Origin: CAZJOD01 sp964547525
GTDB taxonomy: Bacteria > Bacillota > Clostridia > JAAYHZ01
Reading direction: 5' to 3'
DNA length: 16,241 bases
Assembly: GCA_964547525.1 (NCBI GenBank)
Contig: CAZJOD010000086.1
Span: 1 to 16,241 of the forward strand
Position 1 is the first letter of the stretch; every line of letters starts with the position of its first letter. Shown here in pieces: positions 1 through 6,561 of this stretch. The notes below the pieces were generated by a model, which did no database searches, was not told the DNA's origin, and saw nothing but the letters and a program-made list of their open reading frames with translations. The position numbers and the translations under genes are program-made.

Positions 1-18
1 TTTCAAGGTTCAATAGCA

Positions 19-294
19 TTATCTTTCGATAACATAAAACTTTCGATAAAAATATCCCATAAAACTTGATACACTAATTTTGGGCGGAATACTTAAAAGC
101 ATATGAACATGATTTGGCATTAGATGTCCTTCTATTATTTCAACTCCCTTATAATTGCATAATTGCTTTAATATATCACGTATGCTTTCCCGGTATTGAT
201 TATAAATAATTTTTCGTCTATACTTAGGAGTAAATACTATATGGTACTTACACATCCATTTTGTATGTGCCATGCTATTAGCTTTATTAGCCAT
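19..294 (-). pseudogene. tnpA: IS200-family TnpA transposase, decayed 3' half
   Basis: The start is the ATG at 294 (protein begins MANKANSMAHTKW), preceded by the Shine-Dalgarno sequence AAAGGTG; an open frame further upstream is spurious. The protein matches the Y1 HUH transposase family, which nicks and rejoins single-stranded element ends. The metal-binding HxH motif is visible in HLMPNHVHML. Similarity runs well to SSFMGY, about residue 76, where the family normally continues with LKGKS and later reaches the catalytic tyrosine. Here the frame instead runs through about nine unrelated residues to a TAA at 19-21. The bases after the break look like a scrambled form of the usual continuation in other frames, suggesting small indels. 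No tyrosine helix is seen, so it should not transpose by itself. The remainder lies off the window. Confidence 0.75.
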
Positions 295-295
295 T

Positions 296-358
296 AAATC
301 ACCTTTCCTTTCGTTAACATAGTAGCTAGACAACTCTATTTTAACGGAAAGGTGATTT
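296..358 (-). promoter_or_regulatory. Inverted repeat sequestering the tnpA ribosome-binding site
   Basis: The left arm (296-317) and right arm (341-358) are reverse complements of each other except for a four-base TTTC insertion in the left arm. The loop is 318-340. The left arm contains the tnpA Shine-Dalgarno (GAAAGGTG on the minus strand), so the leader RNA would hide its own ribosome-binding site. In IS200, tnpA translation is known to be repressed by a 5'-leader hairpin; the same role here is inference. Confidence 0.65.
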
Positions 359-378
359 TTTGTATAACTTTTTTCGCA

Positions 379-445
379 CACCCGCATAGCGGGTGGTTTA
401 TTGTTTCGCATGGCTCATTTCTCTTAGGAGAAACTCGCTTCATGC
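379..445. repeat. Two tandem hairpins at the element's left end
   Basis: The first hairpin (379-395) is a perfect 7-bp stem CACCCGC/GCGGGTG with an ATA loop. The second (408-445) has an outer GCATG/CATGC stem and an inner perfect TTTCTC/GAGAAA stem with a TTAG loop (418-433). They lie upstream of tnpA where IS200/IS605 elements carry the subterminal palindrome bound by TnpA. Which one is the true TnpA target cannot be decided from sequence. Confidence 0.55.
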
Positions 446-463
446 TCAACAGGCTAAAGCCCA

Positions 464-493
464 TAATAAAAATCTACCCAAATAGGATAGATT
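464..493 (-). terminator. Rho-independent terminator of ssrA
   Basis: On the minus strand a 9-bp stem (485-493 with 471-479, one G-T pair) and a five-base loop are followed by a T-rich run ending near 464. It lies about 50 bases past the encoded CCA of the tmRNA and separates it from the IS200-like element. Confidence 0.7.
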
Positions 494-545
494 CAAATAT
501 AAAAGTATCTATGTTTTCCTCTCCTGATACGGAAAGGGGTAAAGT

Positions 546-896
546 TGGTGGAGGCGAGGGGAGTTGAACCCCTGTCCGAAACCATGTCCACATGTGTTTC
601 TCCGGGTGCATTCCGATTTTAAATTCCTTCAAACGTCGCTACGGACTCGCTACACTTGAAGTAGCTTTCATTTGTCATGCACGTTTTAGAAAGCAATTAC
701 CGTGTCACGTTCACCGCTAATCCACGCTCTATCTACGTCCGCGGTCCTCCGTAGTAGAACGGCTGCCTAATTAGGCAGCGTATGCTACATTATTGTCAGC
801 AGTTAATTTTTAAAGTTCTCGTTTTTATAGAGGCCCACGAGAATCCTCTACCCGCTTCACAAGTTTCAACAATCCCGTCGAAACCGGTTCGCCCCC
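546..896 (-). ncRNA. ssrA: tmRNA (transfer-messenger RNA)
   Basis: The 351-base one-piece tmRNA rescues ribosomes stalled on broken mRNAs and tags the nascent chain for proteolysis. The 5' end GGGGGCGA (896-889) pairs with the 3' strand CGCCTCC, followed by discriminator A (549) and an encoded CCA (548-546). The T arm GGGGTTCAACTCCCC and the 5' GGTTTCGAC block of the tRNA-like domain are clear. The tag frame is 800-771, followed by the GCTGCC/GGCAGC hairpin that closes the mRNA-like part. smpB, its protein partner, ends only five bases upstream, so co-transcription from the smpB promoter with RNase P processing is likely. Confidence 0.97.
771..800 (-). other. tmRNA proteolysis-tag reading frame (ADNNVAYAA)
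   Basis: From resume codon GCT at 800-798 the frame reads Ala-Asp-Asn-Asn-Val-Ala-Tyr-Ala-Ala and then TAA (773-771). It ends in the hydrophobic -AA terminus recognised by ClpXP/ClpAP-type proteases. The stop lies inside the left arm of the following hairpin, as in other tmRNAs. Confidence 0.9.
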
Positions 897-901
897 ATGA
901 A

Positions 902-1366
902 TTAAAAGCGCTCTTTCATATTCTTTTCAATTTCACGCTTTGCGTCACGGGCAATCATGTCCTGACGCTTGTCATAGGTCTTTTTACCTTTGGCAACGCC
1001 CAAATCTACCTTCACTTTACATCCTTTAAAGTATAATGATAATGGTATAAGTGACATTCCCTTTTCGCTGACCATTCCGGCAAGTCTTGATATTTCGTGC
1101 TTATGCATCAACAGTTTTCTGTCTCTGTCAGGATCCTTGTTAAAGATATTGCCTTGTTCATATTTACTGATATGCAATCCTCTTATAATCAATTCTCCGT
1201 TTTTAACAAAGGCATAACTGTCTATAAAGCTCGCTTTTCCTCCTCTTATTGATTTTACTTCGGTACCGGATAATACTAAACCGGCTTCCATTGACTGCTC
1301 AATGGAATAATCATGTCTTGCCCTTTTATTTTGGACAATCGTTTTAGTTTCATTTTTATTAGCCAT
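902..1366 (-). CDS. smpB: SsrA-binding protein SmpB
   Basis: This 154-residue protein has the normal SmpB length. SmpB binds the tRNA-like domain of tmRNA and places its C-terminal tail in the mRNA channel of stalled ribosomes. The family blocks KRARHDYSIEQSMEAGLVLSGTEVKS-like N-terminus (residues 14-40), GKASFIDSYA, and the C-terminal KGKKTYDKR are present, along with a basic tail. The ATG at 1366 matches the family start; the ribosome-binding site is weak (GGTG, 11 bases upstream). It has its own promoter at 1448-1475 and is followed immediately by ssrA, so protein and RNA partners form one unit. In many Firmicutes rnr precedes smpB; here a divergent unrelated gene does instead. Confidence 0.97.
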   Translation of the reverse strand: MANKNETKTIVQNKRARHDYSIEQSMEAGLVLSGTEVKSIRGGKASFIDSYAFVKNGELIIRGLHISKYEQGNIFNKDPDRDRKLLMHKHEISRLAGMVSEKGMSLIPLSLYFKGCKVKVDLGVAKGKKTYDKRQDMIARDAKREIEKNMKERF

Positions 1367-1447
1367 ACCGAACTGTTCACCAATCTTCCCTTTTCTTCAA
1401 TAATAACGAGTTAATAATCTCAACTTCCCTTTATTGACCGTATGAGT

Positions 1448-1475
1448 ATTATAACATGTATATTATAATTGTCAA
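1448..1475 (-). promoter_or_regulatory. Consensus sigma-A promoter for smpB-ssrA
   Basis: TTGACA (1475-1470), a 16-base spacer and TATAAT (1453-1448) match the housekeeping consensus at all twelve positions. The predicted start near 1441 leaves a leader of about 75 bases. A promoter this strong suits the abundant tmRNA downstream. The stretch 1476-1600 between this and the divergent promoter is AT-rich, with nothing I recognise. Confidence 0.85.
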
Positions 1476-1600
1476 CCGTTACAACTTGGAAAATTCTATT
1501 ATATACATTTACTAATTTAGCTCTTTAAGGTATTAAATATTATTACCAACTTAAATTATAAAACAACAAAATAAAAGTATCATAAAATTAGCTTATTTAC

Positions 1601-1629
1601 TCAACATATCTCTCGTTTTATGATATAAT
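1601..1629 (+). promoter_or_regulatory. Extended -10 promoter for the zinc-ribbon membrane protein
   Basis: TCAACA (1601-1606), a 17-base spacer and TATAAT (1624-1629). The TGA just before the -10 gives an extended TGnTATAAT element, compensating for the weak -35. The next gene starts at 1668 behind GGGAGG (1651-1656). Confidence 0.75.
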
Positions 1630-1667
1630 TTGTTTAATAAATTTGTAACCGGGAGGTTTGATATAAT

Positions 1668-2066
1668 ATGGCAACTAAAAAATGTTCCGCTTGCGGTGCA
1701 AGAAACAAAGTTGATGCTAAAAAATGCGTCAAATGTGGTGAATCATTCGAAAGGATCGGCTCATCGTTTGTGCAAGGTACCGCTTGGAGTGCCGCAGATC
1801 AATATGAAAATCCGGATGACCCCAAAAATGTAGTTAATAGATCTGAAACCGAACCATTTTGGCGCACCATATTAATTATAGGTATCATATTTACTGCTAC
1901 ACTTTTTTTGATCGGTTTCGGAGTACCTATGTTAGTTATGGGTATATACGGTATAAAACAAAGAATATCCGAAAGCAAACCGCTTATCAAATTGGGTATC
2001 GTCGCAGGTTCAGTTGTTCTGGGTATAATAGTATATAAGTTCGTGTTATTCCCATTGTTTACATAA
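1668..2066 (+). CDS. Zinc-ribbon membrane protein of unknown function
   Basis: This 132-residue protein starts with a four-cysteine zinc ribbon (C6, C9, C20, C23). A polar linker with acidic residues follows, then two hydrophobic segments at about 67-95 and 107-130 likely to cross the membrane. The ATG has GGGAGG eleven bases upstream. The gene is monocistronic, between its own promoter and a terminator at 2121-2150. Small zinc-ribbon plus membrane-helix proteins are common in Clostridia and mostly uncharacterised. I cannot assign a function. The ribbon probably lies in the cytoplasm and could bind nucleic acid or protein, but that is inference. Confidence 0.85.
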   Translation: MATKKCSACGARNKVDAKKCVKCGESFERIGSSFVQGTAWSAADQYENPDDPKNVVNRSETEPFWRTILIIGIIFTATLFLIGFGVPMLVMGIYGIKQRISESKPLIKLGIVAGSVVLGIIVYKFVLFPLFT

Positions 2067-2120
2067 AATTTTGCTAAGAGACGTATAATACTCAACGTAA
2101 AAGTAAATTATATCATTATA

Positions 2121-2150
2121 AAAAATCGGTGGCCAATCCCCCGATTTTTT
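2121..2150 (+). terminator. Rho-independent terminator after the zinc-ribbon gene
   Basis: AAAAATCGG (2121-2129) pairs with CCGATTTTT (2141-2149), with an 11-base loop and a T run. It lies about 55 bases after the stop at 2066. Confidence 0.8.
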
Positions 2151-2253
2151 AGTATCCAAAATATCGGTAAACACTCCTATCTGTAATTAATATTTAAATC
2201 ATACAAAAAGATTGAAGTTTGATGGAAATATTTCCATTTACGTCAACCTGTTA

Positions 2254-2283
2254 TTGACTTTACTGTTATATTGTAGTTATAAT
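2254..2283 (+). promoter_or_regulatory. Sigma-A promoter for the MazG-like gene
   Basis: TTGACT (2254-2259), an 18-base spacer and a perfect TATAAT (2278-2283), with a start expected near 2290. The leader to the ATG at 2317 is short and holds AAAGGAG (2303-2309), seven bases before the start. Confidence 0.8.
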
Positions 2284-2316
2284 ATTACCAAGGCAATACA
2301 AAAAAGGAGTACTACT

Positions 2317-2727
2317 ATGAAAAATACTGCAACTTATGGATTTACTACAGACGATTTTCAGTTACTGGTCAGCGATATGCTGTTTAGAAATAAAAGTGTA
2401 ATGGATGCACTGACAAAATATCAACAAACTTGTGCCAATGTATGTAATTCTATCGCCAAAGCGGCCACCACTTGCGGGTGCATCAAAATCAACGTTACAA
2501 AACAAGATTATTCCAAGGGAGCGACTCTTTATGAAATGGCCAATCTTTCTAAAACTCATATTGAAGGGAAACTATGTGAGAAATGTATAGAGCATCTCGA
2601 AAGAGATATAGGCTCAAATCTGTTCTATATGACTTCATTATGCAATATCTTAGACCTAAATCTTTACGACATTATGTTAAAAGAGAGTAAGCGAATAGAA
2701 ACTCTAGGATATTACAGTTTGAAATAA
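2317..2727 (+). CDS. Conserved MazG-like protein with Cys motifs
   Basis: This 136-residue protein starts at the ATG at 2317, which has a strong Shine-Dalgarno; an in-frame upstream extension overlaps the promoter and is rejected. It appears all-helical. A CGC triplet (about 52-54) and a CEKC pair (about 86-89) could hold a metal or a disulfide. The last third (ERDIGSNLFYMTSLCNILDL, then KESKRIETLG) resembles the MazG-type helix pattern E-x-G-D-x-L-F-x(3)-L, which in true MazG proteins binds Mg2+ and nucleoside triphosphates. The catalytic Asp of that pattern is Ser here (DIGS for ELGD), so pyrophosphohydrolase activity is doubtful. I recall similar single-copy proteins in many Clostridia, function unknown. 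Transcribed alone. Confidence 0.85.
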   Translation: MKNTATYGFTTDDFQLLVSDMLFRNKSVMDALTKYQQTCANVCNSIAKAATTCGCIKINVTKQDYSKGATLYEMANLSKTHIEGKLCEKCIEHLERDIGSNLFYMTSLCNILDLNLYDIMLKESKRIETLGYYSLK

Positions 2728-2763
2728 AATAAACTGCCGCTAAAACACGGCCATCAGTTTATT
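2728..2763 (-). terminator. Terminator hairpin shared by convergent genes
   Basis: AATAAACTG (2728-2736) pairs with CAGTTTATT (2755-2763), with an inner CCG/CGG pairing. On the minus strand a T-rich run follows, terminating the ctsR-radA operon. The right arm contains the radA stop codon (2759-2761). On the + strand it lies one base after the MazG-like stop but lacks a good T run, so termination that way is weaker. Confidence 0.7.
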
Positions 2764-4123
2764 CGAATAATAAGGATATTAATGTGTTAACGTCGGAAAC
2801 GCTTTCAATCATAATCTTTCGGTTTGATTTGTTTTCCAACAGATCAAAATTAGATTTTGGTATTAAACATCGCTTAAATCCGATACGGGTACATTCGGCA
2901 ATTCGTTTTTCCATGCTTGAGATAGCTCTGACTTCGCCGGTTAACCCTACCTCACCCATTACAACCGCATCCGACGGTATATTTTTATTTTTTAAACTCG
3001 AAGCTACAGCGGCTAAAACAGCCAGATCACATGAAGGCTCGGTTACTTTCATGCCTCCTGCTATATTAACATATACATCCTGATCGAATAAAGGAACACT
3101 TGCTTTTTTTTCCAGAACAGCCAGCAGCATGGTAATCCGATTGTAATCCAATCCGGTTGCCATTCTCCTGGGCACTCCGAAAACTGTTGGCGATACTAAC
3201 GCTTGTATTTCCAGCATCATAGGTCTGGTTCCTTCCATAGCGGCGGTAACCACAGAACCCGCTTTATCTATGGCACGTCCGGACAGCATAGTGGCCGACG
3301 GATTTTCAACCTCAATCAAACCTTTATCACACATTTCAAATATACCGATCTCGTTTGTGGAACCAAAACGGTTCTTTACACCACGTAAAATCCTGTATTG
3401 GAGGTGACGTTCTCCCTCAAAATACAAAACGGTATCAACCATATGCTCTAATACCCTAGGTCCTGCAATAGCACCTTCTTTGGTCACATGGCCTACAATA
3501 ACCACAGTGATACCCTTTTTTTTGCCAATAGACATCAACTGCGATGTAACATCACGAACTTGAGATACACTACCCGGTGCCGAAGCCATCAAACTGTTAT
3601 ACATAGTCTGTATGGAATCGATTATTAATAATTTCGGATTAACATCATCTATTACAGGGACAATGGAATTAAAATCGGTCTCGGCTACAAGCAATATATT
3701 ATCATTTACAACATTAAGCCTGGATGCTCTGAGTTTTATTTGAGATGCGGACTCCTCTCCCGACACATAAAGTATATCTCCGTCCACATTCGCGGATTGA
3801 CATATCTGAAGCAGCAAAGTGGATTTTCCGATACCGGGGTCTCCTCCCACCAATACCAACGATCCTTTTACAAAACCACCGCCTAAAACACGATCAAGTT
3901 CGGTCATGCCGGATATGTAACGCGGTTCATTTTCAATACTTAGACCGGACAGTTTAACAACATCGACCGGGCCGCTCTCCATAGAGATCGACCCGACCTT
4001 GTCATTTTGCTTTATATCTTCGAGCATCGTATTCCACGAATTACATCCGGGACATCTTCCCATCCATTTTTTCGTTTCATATCCACATTCCGAACAAACA
4101 TAAACGCTTATTATTTTTGCCAT
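2759..4123 (-). CDS. radA: DNA repair protein RadA (branch-migration ATPase)
   Basis: The protein has 454 residues, the usual RadA length. RadA is a RecA-like helicase that extends D-loops and processes recombination intermediates. Domains in order: an N-terminal C4 zinc finger (C10, C13, C24, C27); a RecA-like ATPase with Walker A GGDPGIGKST (93-102) and LLIIDS as Walker B; the RadA-specific KNRFG motif (250-254); and a C-terminal Lon-protease-like domain, from about 280 to the end. The ATG lies six bases past the clpC stop, with AAAAGG within the clpC end as ribosome-binding site. It is the last gene of the CtsR operon, as in many Firmicutes, which ties its expression to heat and protein stress. 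No defect is seen. Confidence 0.97.
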   Translation of the reverse strand: MAKIISVYVCSECGYETKKWMGRCPGCNSWNTMLEDIKQNDKVGSISMESGPVDVVKLSGLSIENEPRYISGMTELDRVLGGGFVKGSLVLVGGDPGIGKSTLLLQICQSANVDGDILYVSGEESASQIKLRASRLNVVNDNILLVAETDFNSIVPVIDDVNPKLLIIDSIQTMYNSLMASAPGSVSQVRDVTSQLMSIGKKKGITVVIVGHVTKEGAIAGPRVLEHMVDTVLYFEGERHLQYRILRGVKNRFGSTNEIGIFEMCDKGLIEVENPSATMLSGRAIDKAGSVVTAAMEGTRPMMLEIQALVSPTVFGVPRRMATGLDYNRITMLLAVLEKKASVPLFDQDVYVNIAGGMKVTEPSCDLAVLAAVASSLKNKNIPSDAVVMGEVGLTGEVRAISSMEKRIAECTRIGFKRCLIPKSNFDLLENKSNRKIMIESVSDVNTLISLLFE

Positions 4124-4129
4124 ATACTT

Positions 4130-5521
4130 CTATACCTTTTCAACAGTAACTTTATTTGTAAACGTTAATGTGTTATTAATAAAATCAACCGTAACGTTAT
4201 CATTTTCTTCTATTTCTCCGCTTAGCATTCGTTCAGCCAAAGCATCTTCAATGTGATTTTGAATTACTCTTTTTAAAGGTCTGGCACCGTATGCTTTATC
4301 ATATCCTTTGTTTATAATATAAGACTTAGCGGCATCGGTCACTGTCAACGTTATATCTTTTCCTTTTAATCTGTCTCTTAGGTTTTTTAGCATAATCTCT
4401 ATAATGTGATTCATATGCTCTTTAGTCAGATGATGGAACACTATGATATCGTCAACACGATTTAAAAACTCCGGTTTAAAGTTCCTTTTCAACTCTGACA
4501 TAATTTTGTTTTTTATTGTCTTATAATCGGTTTCCTCATCTTGTTGGAAAGAGAATCCCAATTGTTTGTCTTCCATTAATTGTTGAGCTCCGACATTGGA
4601 TGTCATTATTACAACCGTATTTCTAAAATCAACGGTTCGACCTTGGCTATCGGTGACTCTACCGTCATCTAAAAGCTGCAACAATATATTAAATACATCC
4701 GGATGCGCCTTTTCAATTTCGTCGAACAGTAATACCGAATAGGGATTAGTCCTCACCTTATCAGTCAACTGCCCGCCTTCGTCATAACCTACATAACCGG
4801 GAGGAGATCCTATAAGTTTTGATACGTTAAACTTTTCCATATATTCGGACATATCAATTCTGATCAAAGCGTTTTCATCATCGAACAACGCTTCGGCCAG
4901 TGCTTTACTCACTTCTGTTTTACCTACACCGGTAGGTCCTAAGAAAATAAACGATCCTACGGGTCGCTTCGGATCTTTCAAACCGGTCCTACCTCTTCTG
5001 ATAGCTTTTGCAAGGCTTTTAACCGCTTCTTCCTGACCTACGACACGTTGATGTAATATCGACTCCATATCCAATAATCTTTGAGATTCTTCTTTTCCCA
5101 AACGCTTTACAGGTATACCGGTCCACTGTGAAACACATTCTGCAATTTCATCTTCATCAACCGTTCCGTTTGTTTTCTGAGTGGAATCTTTCCAATTGTT
5201 TCGTATGGTATCTATCTGAGCTCTTAAGTTCTTCTCATTATCCCGAATTTCAGCGGCAATTTCAAACTCTTGACAATTGATTGCTTCATTTTTTTGATTT
5301 TCCAATTTTGTCAATTGAGCTTCGAGTTCTTTTAGCTCCGGAGGAGTCGTATATGAAGCAAGGCGAACTTTTGACGCCGCTTCATCCACCAAATCTATCG
5401 CTTTGTCCGGTAGATAACGATCGGTGATATAACGAACAGATAATTTTACAGCTGCTTCTAAGGCATCATCGGTGATTTTTACTCCATGATGAGCTTCATA
5501 TCTGTCTCTTAAGCCTTTCAA
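4130..5521 (-). CDS. clpC: ClpC ATPase, C-terminal part after frameshift
   Basis: This is the downstream piece of ClpC, the AAA+ unfoldase that feeds ClpP. It begins at the frameshift (LKGLRDRYEAHH) and covers the end of D1, the coiled-coil middle domain with a UVR-like segment (QEFEIAAEIRDNEKNL, about 80-95), and the whole D2 module. D2 has Walker A GPTGVGKTE (about 195), Walker B VLLFDEIEKAH (about 268), sensor VIMTSN and the arginine-rich FLNRVDD region. The frame could begin at a TTG overlapping the upstream TGA (TTGA), but this probably reflects the frameshift rather than a true start. The stop is TAG (4132-4130), six bases before radA. Joined to the upstream part it gives a ClpC of about 808 residues, normal length. 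Confidence 0.85.
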   Translation of the reverse strand: MKGLRDRYEAHHGVKITDDALEAAVKLSVRYITDRYLPDKAIDLVDEAASKVRLASYTTPPELKELEAQLTKLENQKNEAINCQEFEIAAEIRDNEKNLRAQIDTIRNNWKDSTQKTNGTVDEDEIAECVSQWTGIPVKRLGKEESQRLLDMESILHQRVVGQEEAVKSLAKAIRRGRTGLKDPKRPVGSFIFLGPTGVGKTEVSKALAEALFDDENALIRIDMSEYMEKFNVSKLIGSPPGYVGYDEGGQLTDKVRTNPYSVLLFDEIEKAHPDVFNILLQLLDDGRVTDSQGRTVDFRNTVVIMTSNVGAQQLMEDKQLGFSFQQDEETDYKTIKNKIMSELKRNFKPEFLNRVDDIIVFHHLTKEHMNHIIEIMLKNLRDRLKGKDITLTVTDAAKSYIINKGYDKAYGARPLKRVIQNHIEDALAERMLSGEIEENDNVTVDFINNTLTFTNKVTVEKV

Positions 5522-6558
5522 ATACGGATTGACGCCTCTTCACTAGGTTCACCTATTGTAACCGGTTGGAATCTTCTTTCCAACGCCGCATCCTTTTCAA
5601 TGTGTTTTCTGTATTCGTCTATAGTAGTAGCGCCTATAACCTGCAATTCACCTCTTGCCAAAGAAGGTTTTAAAATGCTTGATGCGTCTATGGATCCTTC
5701 GGCTGCACCGGCACCTATAATAGTGTGCATCTCATCTATAAATAAAATAATATTTCCGGCTTTAATGATCTCTTCCAATGCACTTTTAATTCTTTCTTCG
5801 AATTCCCCGCGATATTTTGAACCCGCTACCATTGACGACAGATCAAGAGATACCACTTTTTTATCTTTCAATAGCTCAGGAATATCACCGTCGGCTATTT
5901 TTTGAGCCAAGTATTCTGCTACGGCGGTCTTGCCCACACCGGGTTCACCAACCAGACAAGGATTATTTTTAGTTCTCCTGCTTAATATTTGTATAATCCT
6001 TTGCAGCTCATTTTCCCTTCCTATAACAGGATCGAACTTGCCTTCTCTTGCCATTTCGGTTAAGTCACGACTATATTTTTCCAATGTTTTTCCTTTACCT
6101 TTTCCGTCGCTTTCACCTTCACCGCTTTTCATCATTTCAACCAAATCCTTCATGAGGATTTTTAATTGCACGTTCAAATCTATCAATATACGTACCGCAA
6201 CCGAATCACCTTCTCGTACAAGGGCCAGTAATATATGTTCCGTACCTATATATTCCATATTCATTTTTTTAGCTTCACGGGAACTCATTTCCAGTATCCG
6301 TTTTGCCCTGGGTGTGTATCCGGTCGTTTCCTTACCCGGATTTATACCAAAACCCACAAACCGCCTTATACCGTCTTCTACACTTTTTGCAGTAACGTTT
6401 TGTTTGGCAAGAACCTTTGCGGCCAATCCTGTTTCCTCGGCGGTCAACCCGTACAAAATATGCTCGGTGGCAATTTGGTCATGGCCGAACTTGGACGCTA
6501 TGGTATTTGACAATTCTATACACTTACCGGCTTTTTCCGAGAAATTATCATACATCAT
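5518..6558 (-). CDS. clpC: ClpC ATPase, N-terminal part before frameshift
   Basis: The 346-residue first part of ClpC. Two Clp_N repeats (about 4-70 and 80-143) form the domain that binds McsB and phosphoarginine-tagged substrates; the docking glutamates in ATEH (E32) and GTEH (E107) are present. D1 follows with Walker A GEPGVGKT (204-211), Walker B IILFIDE and ALERRFQP. The frame reads EEASIRI and hits TGA at 5520-5518, while the family sequence continues in the -1 frame as LKGLRDRYE. One extra T in the ATTTGAAAGG run would restore a single intact gene. Start is the ATG at 6558, three bases after the mcsB stop. As written the product would lack D2 and the ClpP-binding loops. Confidence 0.9.
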   Translation of the reverse strand: MMYDNFSEKAGKCIELSNTIASKFGHDQIATEHILYGLTAEETGLAAKVLAKQNVTAKSVEDGIRRFVGFGINPGKETTGYTPRAKRILEMSSREAKKMNMEYIGTEHILLALVREGDSVAVRILIDLNVQLKILMKDLVEMMKSGEGESDGKGKGKTLEKYSRDLTEMAREGKFDPVIGRENELQRIIQILSRRTKNNPCLVGEPGVGKTAVAEYLAQKIADGDIPELLKDKKVVSLDLSSMVAGSKYRGEFEERIKSALEEIIKAGNIILFIDEMHTIIGAGAAEGSIDASSILKPSLARGELQVIGATTIDEYRKHIEKDAALERRFQPVTIGEPSEEASIRI

Positions 6559-6561
6559 TCA

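Larger units (their letters stand above)
1..445 (-). mobile_element. IS200/IS605-family element, left-end portion
   Basis: The stretch holds a tnpA remnant and, upstream of it, three successive hairpins (296-358, 379-395, 408-445). IS200/IS605 elements have subterminal palindromes instead of terminal inverted repeats and transpose as single strands, so hairpins upstream of tnpA are expected at the left end. No tnpB is visible. The outer boundary is inferred from the last hairpin; the cleavage tetranucleotide was not identified. The right end lies beyond base 1. The element sits just past the ssrA terminator. Confidence 0.6.

Noticed and set aside
295..411. N-terminal extension of the tnpA frame by 39 residues
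   Set aside because: It runs through the leader hairpin, does not fit the transposase family start, and the ATG at 294 has a proper ribosome-binding site.
2212..2316. N-terminal extension of the MazG-like protein
   Set aside because: It overlaps the promoter at 2254-2283, and the ATG at 2317 has a strong Shine-Dalgarno.
5505..5530. Programmed -1 frameshift in clpC
   Set aside because: No slippery heptamer or downstream stem was seen, and ClpC is not known to use frameshifting; a missing T is simpler.
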